From positions 50,128,001 through 50,192,000 of the forward strand of contig NC_134539.1 of NCBI RefSeq assembly GCF_050624435.1: a DNA stretch of 64,000 bases. The letters are read 5' to 3'. This document shows, in pieces, positions 29,050-39,319 of the stretch; position 1 is the first letter of the stretch, and every line of letters begins with the position of its first letter. This DNA is from Tenrec ecaudatus (lineage: Eukaryota > Chordata > Mammalia > Afrosoricida > Tenrecidae). The notes below the pieces were generated by a model. The model did not search any database. It had not been told where the DNA came from and was given only the letters and a program-made list of their open reading frames with translations. Made by a program: the position numbers and the translations under genes.

Positions 29050-29810
29050 AAGTCTGTTACTGCGCGCCCCCCTACCCCCCGCACCCCCCAATCCTCCGAG
29101 GCCCGGGCGCTCAGCGTGGATGGAGACGGCTCCAGGGGTCTCCAAGGGGGTGGGCCCAGGAGAAGAGCCGCAAAGCCCAGACCCGGGTCCCCAAGCGCTC
29201 GGGCACGCGGACCCCCCTTGGCCGGCTAGAGCAGAGCCCCCCGTCTTTAGGATTTCAGAGCAGCTGCACACGGACTCGGTCCCCAGCGGCACTGCGGGTA
29301 CGAAGCTCCCTCTGGTCGCACAGGCCCTGCCCGACCCCGAGTCACGCTCCCCGGCAGCCCCCTTCCTGCTCGGCTCCCCTCCCCCAGCTCACCTGTCTCC
29401 CGAAGGCTCCGCGCCGCTGCTCCCGCCTCGGCCGCCGCCTTCGCCGGTCTACTCTCCAGCGACCCACGTGGGGGCGGGCCCGCTCGCCCGGAAGCGGCTT
29501 CCTCCGCCCACGGCCCCGCCCCTTCGGCGCGCAGGCCACGCCCCCGGAGCCGGCTCTGCGCCGGAGGCCTCCCCTCCGGTCGGGACTCCGCCCCCGCACG
29601 TGGAGCCCGCGGCTTGGCCAATCAGCTGGTCGGAGACTGGAAGGCCCGCCCTCCCCCGCGACGGCCCGCGGCGGAGACGGGGCCGGGCGGGCGGGGCAGC
29701 GGGGGGGCAGCGCGTGGGCAGCTCGGAGTCGGCCGGCCTCGGGCGCCTGCAGCGGGAGGCTCAGCCAGGCTCACTCGTGCTTGGCGCGGGGCAGTGGTTG
29801 GTTGAAAAAA
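29050..29810 (-). promoter_or_regulatory. ALAD: CpG-island promoter of ALAD
   Basis: This is a CpG-rich block flanked by ordinary DNA. It holds several GC boxes (for example around 29509-29535 and 29680-29700), an ETS-type CCGGAAG (29488-29494), CACGTG E-boxes near 29464 and 29597, and a CCAAT box (29618-29622). Long open frames cross it on both strands, but they reflect base composition, not genes. There is no TATA box, as usual for a housekeeping promoter. Confidence 0.7.
29393..29480 (-). other. ALAD: Candidate ALAD non-coding exon 1A (housekeeping)
   Basis: Inside a CpG island the minus strand shows a good splice donor, GGAGACAG followed by GTGAGC, with the exon ending at 29393. It is the best donor in the island and lies about 7.7 kb upstream of exon 2. 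Mammalian ALAD is known to use a ubiquitous non-coding first exon in a GC-rich promoter. The transcription start is not visible, so the 5' edge is a guess. Confidence 0.55.
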
Positions 29811-29829
29811 CAATTGGGAATCTAGAACG

Positions 29830-31040
29830 TTAAGACAGCACCATCACGCCTAACACAATAAATAGCGAAATCCATGGTGCACTGACCGTTTTAAAGTTGT
29901 TGAGCTCAGCCTCAGACTGCCTGCCGACTTTCCCGAGAAAACGTATTCTAGCTTAATTATTCGGCACCTGGTTTGTGCCAGGCATCAGGAGCGGTGACCG
30001 GAAGACAGGTGCATCTAGGCCTGCAGGGTACAGGAGCCCTGGGAGTAAGCGCTGAGCCGCACGTAGGTCTGTGGCTCAGACTCTCCAGAAGGGTGAGGCT
30101 GTCTGCTCGCATAAAGCATTTCAGTCTTGGTAGCTCTAGGGCAGATCTCTCTGTCCTACTGGATGGCTAGGAGATGTCCACCATGGGTATGAGAGAGCAG
30201 GCCAAAGGACTGTGGGGAGATGGGGCACACTGGGTCCCTGAGGCTTATGAGCTGTAGGGGAAGGGGCAAATTGGTTGGAGTAGGTTCATCACCCCAGCAA
30301 AAGAATGCTTTTGGAAAGATGTGTCAAGGGTTATTAAAAAAAAAGGTGAATTTGAACCATAAAGGATGTCAGTGGGTTGAATTACACTTCAAATTTTCTC
30401 AAATTCTGGACCCCAATTCTACTTTATACCACTTTTTAAATTGTAATGGTATACCACTTTTTAAAATGAATGCGTATAAAGCGAAGGAAAAATGACACAG
30501 CGTAGTTCCCAACTATGTTTTTGATCTGTGTTCAGCAAGGACAGTGTGTACTAAAGAGCCAGGGGAGGACTTTTACATGGACTTATTTAAACTTGACATT
30601 GGCTACATGACATCTTCACTGTACACTAGGAAACTCTTCCCGGGGAGATTAAATAATTTGTCGAACAGGACCAGGCGTGGTCCCTGGTGTTAGAAGTCAG
30701 GAAACAAGTTTCTGCGGTAGTGGGGAGGGCAGTGATTGGAAAGGAGTCTGAGGGGGCTGCTGAGTGTCACGGCAGTGAGGTTGCTAGTAATGCTGATTTA
30801 TTGATCTGGGTGTAGGTTACACAGATGTGTTGACTTTGAAAAAAACTAATCCAACCCAATACTTATGTGTACATTTTAGTATGTATATTGTATACTTCAA
30901 TAAGAAAAAAAAAAGATTGTGAGTGCCTCCCACAGCACATGGCACTGTGCTGATGTTATGAAAATGGAAGCAAGGCTGCGGGTTACTAGAATAGGGTTCA
31001 TTTTCATAAATGAGGGTCAAGATCTTGAGCAAATCTCTTC
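29830..31040. other. Intergenic DNA upstream of ALAD, no gene seen
   Basis: No conserved reading frame. AT-rich pieces near 30330-30490 and 30830-30915 look like decayed LINE DNA. Confidence 0.4.
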
Positions 31041-31049
31041 CAGCTGAAC

Positions 31050-31785
31050 TTAATTTTCCATCAGTCAGAACATGGTAGGCTGTAGTCTTAATGGGACAAC
31101 TGGGTCAATTGGCATTGAGACAGTGCTCTATATCTTAGTTTGGTGAGGAACATGTGGGGTCTTAAATATTTGTGAGTGGCCATCTGAGCTACACCTATTT
31201 GTCTCTTTCCATCTGGAGCAAAGGAGAGTAAAGGAAGCCAAAGACGGGAGGGAGAAATTTCAGGTCTCATGGCTCCCACTAGCCACACCCTCTTGTAGCC
31301 TGAGACCAGAAGAACTAGATGGTGCCCATGTACGCCTGCCGACTGACCTTTTTGATGAAGGACACAAGAGAAGGTCCCAGGTAGAATGGGAGAAAAATTC
31401 ATTAAAAAGACCAGACTTAATGAAGTGATAGAGTAGATGAATGTGACACCATTCCCTCCCAAACCCTTTTAACCTGGAACGGAAGCCACTCCGAGGTCAC
31501 TTCTCAGCTAAATAGTAAATTGTCCTGTAAAATAACAATAACATTCATAAGGAATATGCATATGTAGTCAGCTATGGGAGACCGAATGGTCAGCCTTTCC
31601 AGAAAGGTGGCAGGGGTACTGGATGGATGAAAAGGAGCAGGTGGGTGGAAATGCCGAGGGCCTACCCTCTGCCGGGAGCCTCACCAATGGCACAGAGCAG
31701 CTGTGTACGAATTATTGAATGGGAGTCTAACTTGTTGGGTAACTTTTCACTTCAATAAAATGTTTTTAATTTAAAAACAGCGGTT
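31050..31785 (+). repeat. L1 3' UTR, afrotherian subfamily
   Basis: Contains 'agaagaactagatggtgccc', 'gaccagacttaatgaagtga', and ends 'cttcaataaaatgtttttaa' with an A tail. This word order fits afrotherian L1 3' UTRs as I remember them. A related, more diverged copy lies at 62190-62850. Confidence 0.6.
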
Positions 31786-31789
31786 AGTA

Positions 31790-32008
31790 TAAAATAGGAA
31801 AATAATAATTTATAATTTATCAAGGGGTCATGATGGTGGGAGGGGGAGGGACAAAAGAGGAATTGATACCAAGGGCTGGATAGAAAGTAAATGTCTAGAA
31901 AACAGTGATGGCAACTTATGTACAAATATGCTTGATACAATTAATCTATGGATTGTTATAAGAATTTTAATATCCCCAGTAAAATGATCTTTTAATTAAA
32001 AAAAACAC
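31790..32008 (+). repeat. LINE 3' end (L1-like), short
   Basis: 'aataataatttataatttat' through the G-rich tract to 'atccccagtaaaatgatctt' and A tail, just behind the L1 copy ending at 31785. Confidence 0.7.
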
Positions 32009-34080
32009 GAGAAGCATTGCATTAAGTCCAATTAGAACCCTCCCCAATCCAGATACCACTACAGGAATGACACTGATCTGATTGGGAAAAACTGGCAGAG
32101 GGTCTCAAAGATTCTACTCAGCTCATAGTTCTTTAAGTTACAAGTCTCCCATCTCAGACAACATGATTTTTCTGAGAGTTTGAATACATGAAATAATAAG
32201 CCGATGTCTTAATTTCCTCTATTTATTTTATGTCTATGGGTTCTACTATTCATTGCAATGACGACACAGAACTCATACACAACATTTATCATTAACGGAT
32301 TAAGGAAGTAAAATTGTAATACAAATGAGATAAGCTTAGAGTTGAGTCGTCGATCAGGACATGCTACAAAGTTCTTTCAGTTCTGCTAATCCATACCCAA
32401 AGGGGCATGCCACTCCGCTATGGGCCTTTTCCCCATGCCAATGCCTCAGGCCGAAGGCACTCAGCTCCACTTCCTCACGTCAGCAAGCCCAGTTTCCCCA
32501 GTTAAGTGCCCAGATACACCCTACTCCGCAAGCAGCCTCCTGCCCGGAGGCTGTGGGTTGGGAAGACCATCACTGCTCCACGCTCTGGATCCTGGTGCTC
32601 CTGCTGCTCCTCTGATGCCACAGCTGTCTTCTGGAGCCAGGAGGAGGTTCACTGTGCAGAGAGCTTGTGTCCAAAGGACGGGCTCCGCTCCTGGTTCTTG
32701 TTGGTGGTGATAAGATTCCCGCCCTCCCTTCCTAACTGCTTCTCAGGGAGCGCATACGTGGCAGGGAATCCTGGTCACAATTATTCACGGGGAATCCTAT
32801 CAGTATCTTCTCCCACTTTCTTCGGAGACACAGGAAGGAAAAGGTAGTTTGGTAGTTGAGACTTTGGGGTGTATCAAGAAAGGAGTAAATTGCAAAGACT
32901 AGCATGGCCACAGTTCTTTAAAGGGGCGTTAAGATGAAAAGCAGAGACTCAAATGGATCTTGAAGAATGGGAAAGATTTGGCAGAAGAGTTACAGGGAGA
33001 GTGTTGGAGTGGGAATTTAAAAAAAACGTGAGGAATGAAGTAGCCTGAACTAAAGAGTTTTTGCATGAGATTTGGCCTTGACTGCCTTTTTTTTTTTTTT
33101 CTGTTTAGGTATACACTCATGTTTATTACTTATATCTCTCAAACCTGAATACATTTGCAAATCAAAATTCTAAATTACAAACCCAATACTATGTAATTAG
33201 GCGACATTATTTTAATGAGGATATGATTTTGCTGAAAACATTTGTGGGTGAGTCATGGACCCACCACATAGCCATCCCCATTTCCTAGCTGGAAGTTCAC
33301 ACCCACACTCTCTCCCTTCCGGTATGGTCCCTCGCTTCTAATTCCTCTTCCTCATGAGCCCCCACAAGTTCCACTCCCTATTGCATCTCAGCCTTAAGCA
33401 TCAGTTACCAATCATCTATCCGCTCTGCAGGGTCTCCTGTGAGATAAGGGGACGTGACACTGGAACAGAAAACAGTCAATGCATTGCACTTACTCTCATG
33501 AGAACAGCCTGAAAAACAAACCGGGCGAGTGTCCTGACTGCGGACACAAATCCTTTTTGTCGATGAGGGTCTCTTTCATCTTAGTCTTGGAGGTGTCAGC
33601 TGTGTTAGTAGAAAGGTCCCACTAAGCTATGTGTGCCTTCCCATTCTTGATCCAAACCACTTGGAGACAGGCACCAGCTCCAACCCACTGCCGTGGCTAC
33701 TCCTAACTCAGAGGGGCCCTGTAGGGACTTCTGAGGCTGCAAATATGGATGCATCAGGTGTGGTAGAGACCACCCAGCCTTATGTTGGGAAGTAGAAGCA
33801 AATTAGAATAGTGAGCCCTTCTTATGGAGGCTTCGAGAAACAGGTTTAAGTATGGATGTGACTCCAGAGGCTTCAGAGAGGGATTATAACATAGTAACAT
33901 TTCAGGAGATGCACCTGGAAAGGCAGGGGAGAAGGTAAGCAGAAATCAGGTAGGAAACAGCTTAAAGAAAGCTGAGGAAGTCCAGATGGGTTGTGGGGGA
34001 TGAATCTAGAGTGGTACTCACAGGAGTTAACACGATTGTTCCTTGGAGAAGTGCCAGAGGAAACCAGCCTCCAACAATGG
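32009..34080. other. Intergenic DNA without a recognised gene
   Basis: No exon chain or conserved protein seen. A T-run lies at 33087-33100. Open frames near 32361-32847 look like chance in repeat-derived DNA. Confidence 0.4.
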
Positions 34081-34084
34081 AAGG

Positions 34085-34260
34085 GTCAGTAGGTGCAATT
34101 GTACGGTTATATGAAGATTATAGTAAAGTCAGAGGATAGGCAAGGATAAAAGGAGCCAGACACATTTTATGGTTGCATGCTCACCTCAGCTCCTCTTGGT
34201 GGTCCACGTGGAAGTGGGAGAACATCTTTACTATCTTGGAATATTTATAGGTAGCCATCA
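34085..34260. mobile_element. LTR-like fossil fragment sharing words with 60253-60780
   Basis: 'gtcagtaggtgcaattgtac' and 'ttgcatgctcacctcagctc' recur at 60275-60415 in the same order. Probable piece of an endogenous retrovirus LTR; class not determined. Confidence 0.35.
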
Positions 34261-34724
34261 GACATACATATTCAGTAGTTACATATATCATGAGGTGCGT
34301 GAAATCTACAGTAAGGTCCCTGAGCTCACAGGTGAGAAAACCTAGTATCTGTCTTGGGAGCAGCTCTGAGGGAGCTGGATGATGTGGTGGGAAGAGATAG
34401 TAACGGAATGTCTGCTTCTGTAGAGAGAGAAAATCAACCGTATGCTCACTTTAAGGCAGCATAGCTGTTAGGGGAGAATCTGTGGAACGATAATTTAAAG
34501 CAGGATAATGTACTTGGACTTTATCTCTAACTCACCAAAGTGGAGGCTTTCCTATCATGGAATACCAGCTTTCCAGATGCTAAGTCAGGAAATGTAGTTA
34601 TCATATTTCCCTGTGTTATTTCCCACAGGACTTACTGTTGGGAAATCTTATCTTTCTGAAACACTATTAATTCCAGATTGATAAAAAGTATGTTGGTGAG
34701 GTCAATAGTATTGTACTCTGGAGT

Positions 34725-35072
34725 CACACCCGCACCATAGTCATTTTCCATTCAGCAATCCTATAGGTCAGGGGTCCTCAAACTTTTTAAACGGGGCCAG
34801 TTCACTGTCCCTCAGATCTGTTGGAGGGCCAGACTATAGTTTGAAAAAAAAAAACTATGAATAAATTCCTATGCACACTGCACATCTTATTTTGAAGTAA
34901 AAAACAACAGGGTGAAAACACCTGGTGGGCCGGTAAATGTGGTCCGCCTGCTTGTCATAGAACTGGCTGTTAGACTGTAATTTTTCTTCTGTGGAGTGAA
35001 TGGTGGCTTTGAACTAGCAACCTACTGGTAAGCAGCCAGGCAGTTTAACCATCCCATCACCATGGCTCCTGG
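34725..35072 (+). repeat. AfroSINE split by a hAT element
   Basis: The left part ends '...caatcctatagg'; the right part resumes 'tagaactggctgttagac' and ends 'catcaccatggctcctgg'. The DNA between (34769-34956) is a separate hAT element. Confidence 0.65.
34769..34956 (+). mobile_element. Non-autonomous hAT transposon (CAGGGGTCC end)
   Basis: Starts CAGGGGTCCTCAAACTTTTT, a hAT-type terminal repeat, followed by 'ggagggccagactatagttt' and 'aaattcctatgcacactgca'. The right terminal repeat is not preserved. I know this sequence from several mammals with recent hAT activity; naming it as the OposCharlie (OC1) type would be a guess. Confidence 0.65.
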
Positions 35073-35459
35073 AATCACTCAGTGGTTTTAAATCCTGGCT
35101 GTTTTTATACGTGTGAACTTGGGAATGGTCCCTCTTCCCTCAACTGGATCATGATCTCTAGATGGAGACAAGCACAGTATTACCTCACACTTGAAGGCAC
35201 TTAACAGTGGTGGCAGATAGAAGGGAATCCAGTGCCCTGCATGTTCCCAGCAACCATCAGTGGAAGCCGCTGCTGTGGCTGAAACACAGCCACTTTGCTG
35301 TGAACGAGCAGCACCTGCTGGTCATAAAGGGCGATGGCAGGCCCTCACATTTACAAAACTCTGGCACAATGAATGTAGTACATTGTACAAGTCATCACCA
35401 ATGGGTCCTTTTCTTCAAAAGCAGACTCAAAACAAGCAGGATGAAACAGAAGTCATCAT

Positions 35460-36710
35460 CTTAAACAAGAATGTTCTTTATTTATAAAACAAATTATAGG
35501 TTTCTCAAGATTCTTGATTCACTTATTAAGCTTTTTACTGTTACTCATTTGACAAGTGTCCAACTCCAAACATCCAACAGAAAGAAAAAACGTGCTTAGA
35601 GCACTGATGTGGGGGGAAAAGGCCAAGGGAGACCCTTTGGAAGCACTTAAAGGGGATGCTGGTATGGGGAATTAGATTCCTGAGCACCATCCTTAAGGTT
35701 TAGAGAAAGGTGAGAATCATTTTTAAAAAGGCGTTAGATTTTAACTAAGGAACCTACCCTTTTGTAGCTATTAAGCAGCTTACCAAGGTCCCCGGGGTGG
35801 CAGAAGTAAGACGAGGAAGTGGGAATGGGACAGAGGGCAGAGGCAGATGGAAAAAGTGTGCCTTGAGGTTATGAAGTTTGGAAGGGGTCATGAATTCAAG
35901 GCTGAGAAGTCGGGAGGTGGGATTACAGGACAAAGCCTGGATTATACACCTTCGTGCGTGTGAAGACGAACCTTATAAAGCTGTACAGGGCAGGCAGGGA
36001 AGTTCAGCTAAGACTAAGCCATCTGTTTTGTAAGGCGGTGGCATTGGGATCCTCACTTGACTAAATACACACTACAGTACGCAATTACAAGCCTGTCTGC
36101 CCAGGGGCAACCACCCAGCAGGCCACATGCTTACTATGCACAATACAGAAGGGTTCCAAGTCCAGTCCACCTAGCAAGACCCAGCTAACAGCTTTCCGTT
36201 TTCTCCAAGGACTTTTTAGTGGTCTCCAAGGGCTACAGCACTCATCACTCTTTGGTAAGCTAGTACTGCCAAAAACTATCCGATCAAACACAGGCTGGTC
36301 ACGATCAAAGCCCCAATTTCCCCCCAAGCCTCAGCTGTGAACTGGAACACAGCAGGTTGGGTGGAAGTGGTTTTATGTTTACTGTGTGTGTGGTGGAGGG
36401 GGTGGGTGAGGAAGAAGGGAGTAGGGATCAAAACCAGCCTAACCATACCTAAAATCATAGTACTGCATAAGAGAGGCCCAATTGGCTAATCGGATGAGCT
36501 GCTTGGAATCCCGCTGGCCAAAAAGGCATGCCCTTCTGGTGGATTAAAGGAAGCAAGGTGCTGCTCCTCAGGTGCCTACGGTCCTGGAAGCGCTGGCTTT
36601 GTGCCAGTCTCAGCTCCACCTTCTCAGGTCCGTGCACTGAAGACTGCTCACAGAATTGTGTCCCACCCTTCCAGAGTGGCACCTTCCAAGAGGCCAGTCT
36701 TCCCAGCCAT
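35460..36710 (-). other. POLE3: POLE3 3' UTR (inferred)
   Basis: No coding sequence follows the stop. The first good canonical poly(A) signal on the minus strand is AATAAA at 35477-35482 (plus strand TTTATT), giving a 3' UTR of about 1.2 kb. I see no recognised interspersed repeat in this interval, unlike the flanking DNA, which fits a transcribed exon. Confidence 0.55.
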
Positions 36711-37672
36711 TCAGTTGTCCACCTCCTCCTCCTCCTCGTTCTGTTCTTCTTCTTCCAGCCTTTCCTCCTCCTCCTCGTTGTCCTCATCCCTGCTCTTGTC
36801 TTGCTCCTCCGCGTCTGGTTTCAGGTCTTTGTCCTTCTTCTTCTGTTCCGAAGCTTCCTTCCTGCCTTTCTGCTCCAGCCTGTATGCTGAAAGGAGAAAG
36901 GAGGAGGGTGAGGCGTGCACCAGACTCCGGCAACTAGTTCCGTTCCAGGAGGAAAGACCTGCCCAGCATCACAAAACAGACCCGAGGTGGGGCCAGCGTG
37001 GGCTCAGTGGACCCACACTGTCAAGAGGCACCGGGGCAGGTGGACCCTGGATGAAGACGACGGGTGCTTACCTTCCAAGGCCTCCTTCAGGGGCGTAACG
37101 AACCGCTGGAACTCCATTTCTTCCATGGCGGAGAGTACATCAGCGGCATTGAGTGTCTTGCGCTTCCCTTTCATCGCGAAGTTGTTGGCGCTTGAGGAGG
37201 AAGGGGGGGGGGGGGAGAAAGGGCTGTCAGCCGCCCTCGCGGCCAGTCCCTCAAGTCCCAGTCCCAGAGGACTAAAGCAGAGCCGTTTTGGTATGGCCTC
37301 GGGTCCTAAGGCCGGTGGACCTCTCCCCACCGTACGTATGTGTGTAAACACACACACACACGTGACACACACATACGTGAAAGGACCGGCTCCGGCCGCG
37401 ACTCCCCTAACGGTGCAAGCCCAGCGCGCTCACCAGGACGTGGCGTAGAGCACGAAGACGCTGGCGGCGCGGGAGATGGCGCTGCGGGCCTCCTTGGAGA
37501 TATTGACGCCGTCCGGGAGCTGCGGGGGGAGCGGAGGTGAGCATGGCGTGCCCACCCAGGACCCGGGGCTTCCCCCCCGCCCACTCCTCGGTCCGCGCCG
37601 ACTCACCGCCTCCTTGATGATCCTGGTGATGACGGCGTTGGGCAAGTTGAGGTCCTCCGGCCTCTCAGCCAT
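36711..37672 (-). CDS. POLE3: DNA polymerase epsilon subunit 3 (CHRAC17 histone-fold protein), 4 coding exons
   Basis: POLE3 is a nuclear histone-fold protein. With POLE4 it forms the small-subunit dimer of the leading-strand polymerase epsilon and handles H3-H4, and with CHRAC1 it is part of the CHRAC remodelling complex. Coding exons in transcript order: 37672-37607, 37519-37434, 37190-37072, 36886-36711. They total 447 bases, 148 codons plus stop, with phases that fit. The histone fold spans about residues 10-90 ([19 protein letters not shown] at the start, then [18 protein letters not shown] and [17 protein letters not shown]). A lysine-rich stretch follows, then a very acidic Glu/Asp tail ending EEEEEVDN, one residue longer than the human protein as I remember it. 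The ATG sits in a good context (GCGGCGATGG). Confidence 0.96.
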
Positions 37673-38160
37673 CGCCGCGGCCGCCTCCTCCCGCCGCTAT
37701 CGCGCGTGTCCAGACTTCCCGCCGCTGCGGTCTGACCCACCGAGGCCGCCGTACCGCTGCACACGGCGCACGGCGCGTCCCACACTGCCCTGCGCACGAT
37801 CGTCGCTCCACCCCAGCCCCGCCTCCGCCTCCGCCTCCGCCCGAACCCTCAATGAGCGAGTGGCTTCCGCCCACGGGATTCCTGCAGGCCCCACAGTGCT
37901 CCGCGCGCCCCGCCCCGCCCCGCCCGCGCTGCCCGCCTTCACGCCGCCAACGCGTTCCCAGCTTTCGTACAGGATGAGGTGTGGCTCACTGGGCTTTCCG
38001 TCCGCTCCCCATAATGCTCCGCGCCGAGGCTCGGATACGCCCGGCCTGAGTCTGGCGTGGTAGACGGAGGTGTCCACCGAGCCGGGTGGGCGGGGCCTGC
38101 TCAGTTCGTGACGTCGCGAGGAGCCCGTTGGCCCCGCCCCGCCCCGCCCCTCTCCCCCAC
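37673..38160. promoter_or_regulatory. Shared CpG-island promoter between POLE3 (minus) and C9orf43 (plus)
   Basis: GC- and CpG-rich DNA starts in the first POLE3 exons and runs to about 38.16 kb. It holds runs of GC boxes (37908-37926 and 38130-38149), a CRE-like TGACGTCG (38109-38116), and no TATA box. POLE3 leaves to the left, and the next gene to the right, C9orf43, has no other CpG-rich start, so a head-to-head promoter is likely. In human these two genes are also head to head. The first C9orf43 exon is not resolved. Confidence 0.65.
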
Positions 38161-38359
38161 ACTCCGGACCTTGCAGTTTGAAATCTGTTTCGGACACACG
38201 CGAAATCTGGGCTTTCGGATGATGAAGTCTCTTCTCTTACTTAAGCGGGGAATTATTTTCCGACTCTACCGGAACTGATGTTCAGCGTTACTTTTTTTCG
38301 TTCCTGCTAACTCTGTAATGCGCATCCAAACGATAAATAGTATCTCTAGTTATTGCAAA

Positions 38360-38516
38360 ACCCAAACTCACTGCCATCGAGTCGAATCCGACTCATAGCG
38401 CCCCTGTAGCACAGACTAGAACTTCCCCTGTGGGTCTCCAAGGCTAAGTCTCGACCAGAGTAGAATGCGTCTCTCCTCCCGAGGGCTGGCCTGCCTTGCA
38501 GTTAGCAGCACAACTG
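38360..38516 (+). repeat. AfroSINE
   Basis: 'ccatcgagtcgaatccgact', 'catagcgcccctgtagcaca' and 'gcagttagcagcacaact'. It lies just beyond the POLE3/C9orf43 CpG island. Confidence 0.85.
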
Positions 38517-38639
38517 GTCAAGTCCTGGGGCTCAGTTTCGGTTGGGCAGATAGGGAAAGGACCAGAAGCTGCTTGGCGTAAAAACTATTAATGCAACCCA
38601 ACACTCACATCGAAAAAACAAACCCTGTTCAAATTGGGT

Positions 38640-39310
38640 TAAAAAATCAACTTTTTATTGTAAATTAAGTGGAGGTTTACATAATAATTAGAAAATCCTT
38701 TTTGCATTTAACAACTTATCAAACTACCCCATACCTTGCCCTATATCTCATCAGCCCTCCACATTTTTTCTTGCCCAAATCCCTCTTGTAGGATATTGCC
38801 TCCAACACCCACGTTAACACCCATCTACCCTCTAGCCTAGTGGTTCTCAACCTCCCTAATACTGTTACCCTTTCAAACAGTTCCTCAGGTCGTGGTGACC
38901 CCCAACCAAAAAATTATTTTCCTTGCTACTTCATCACTGTCATGTTGTTATGAATCGGGCAACTCCCCAAGGGGTGTCGACCCACAGAGCTAGTCTATTG
39001 TCGTTTCTCTTCCTCCCAACTCATGGTAACCATCGAAGTTTGTGTTGCTACGAAAACATTTTTTTGATTTTTTGGCCCCATAACTGGTTTCATGCAATAT
39101 TTGTCTTTTGGTGACAGACTGATTTCATTCAGCATGGTGTCCACCAAATCCACCCATGTCATGAGGTGTTTCCCAGTTTCGTCATTATTCTGTGCTGTGT
39201 GCACAGTACTCTTAGGTTGTTTCCATCTTGCTATTGTGAGAAGTGCCGCCAAGAACATGGGTGTGTGTGTATCTGCTCATGTGACTGGTTTACTTTTCAT
39301 CACATTGTTC
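38640..39310 (-). repeat. Old L1 remnant, interrupted by a SPIN-like element
   Basis: 'tcaactttttattgtaaatt' at the left and 'aggttgtttccatcttgcta', 'ttgtgagaagtgccgccaag' at the right fit the antisense of an old mammalian L1 3' end. A short hAT sits inside (38838-38986). Confidence 0.45.
38838..38986 (+). mobile_element. SPIN-like non-autonomous hAT transposon
   Basis: 'agtggttctcaacctcccta' matches the SPIN end (CAGNGGTTCTCAACC), followed by 'gttcctcaggtcgtggtgac', 'ccccaaccaaaaaattattt', 'tccttgctacttcatcactg' and near the right end 'aaggggtgtcgacccacag'. The last bases of the right terminal repeat are missing. SPIN spread by horizontal transfer in tetrapods and is known from tenrec. Confidence 0.8.
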
Positions 39311-39319
39311 AACCTACAT

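Noticed and set aside
29022-29100. A gene on the plus strand starting from the ALAD island
   Set aside because: No exon chain, no conserved protein and no known neighbour there in mammals.
29022-29833. Two overlapping 267-codon frames in the CpG island
   Set aside because: They are low-complexity Pro/Arg/Ala translations of GC-rich promoter DNA, open in several frames, with no known domain.
36601-37098. 165-codon plus-strand frame
   Set aside because: It is antisense to the POLE3 acidic tail; the Ser/Leu runs are the mirror of Glu codons.
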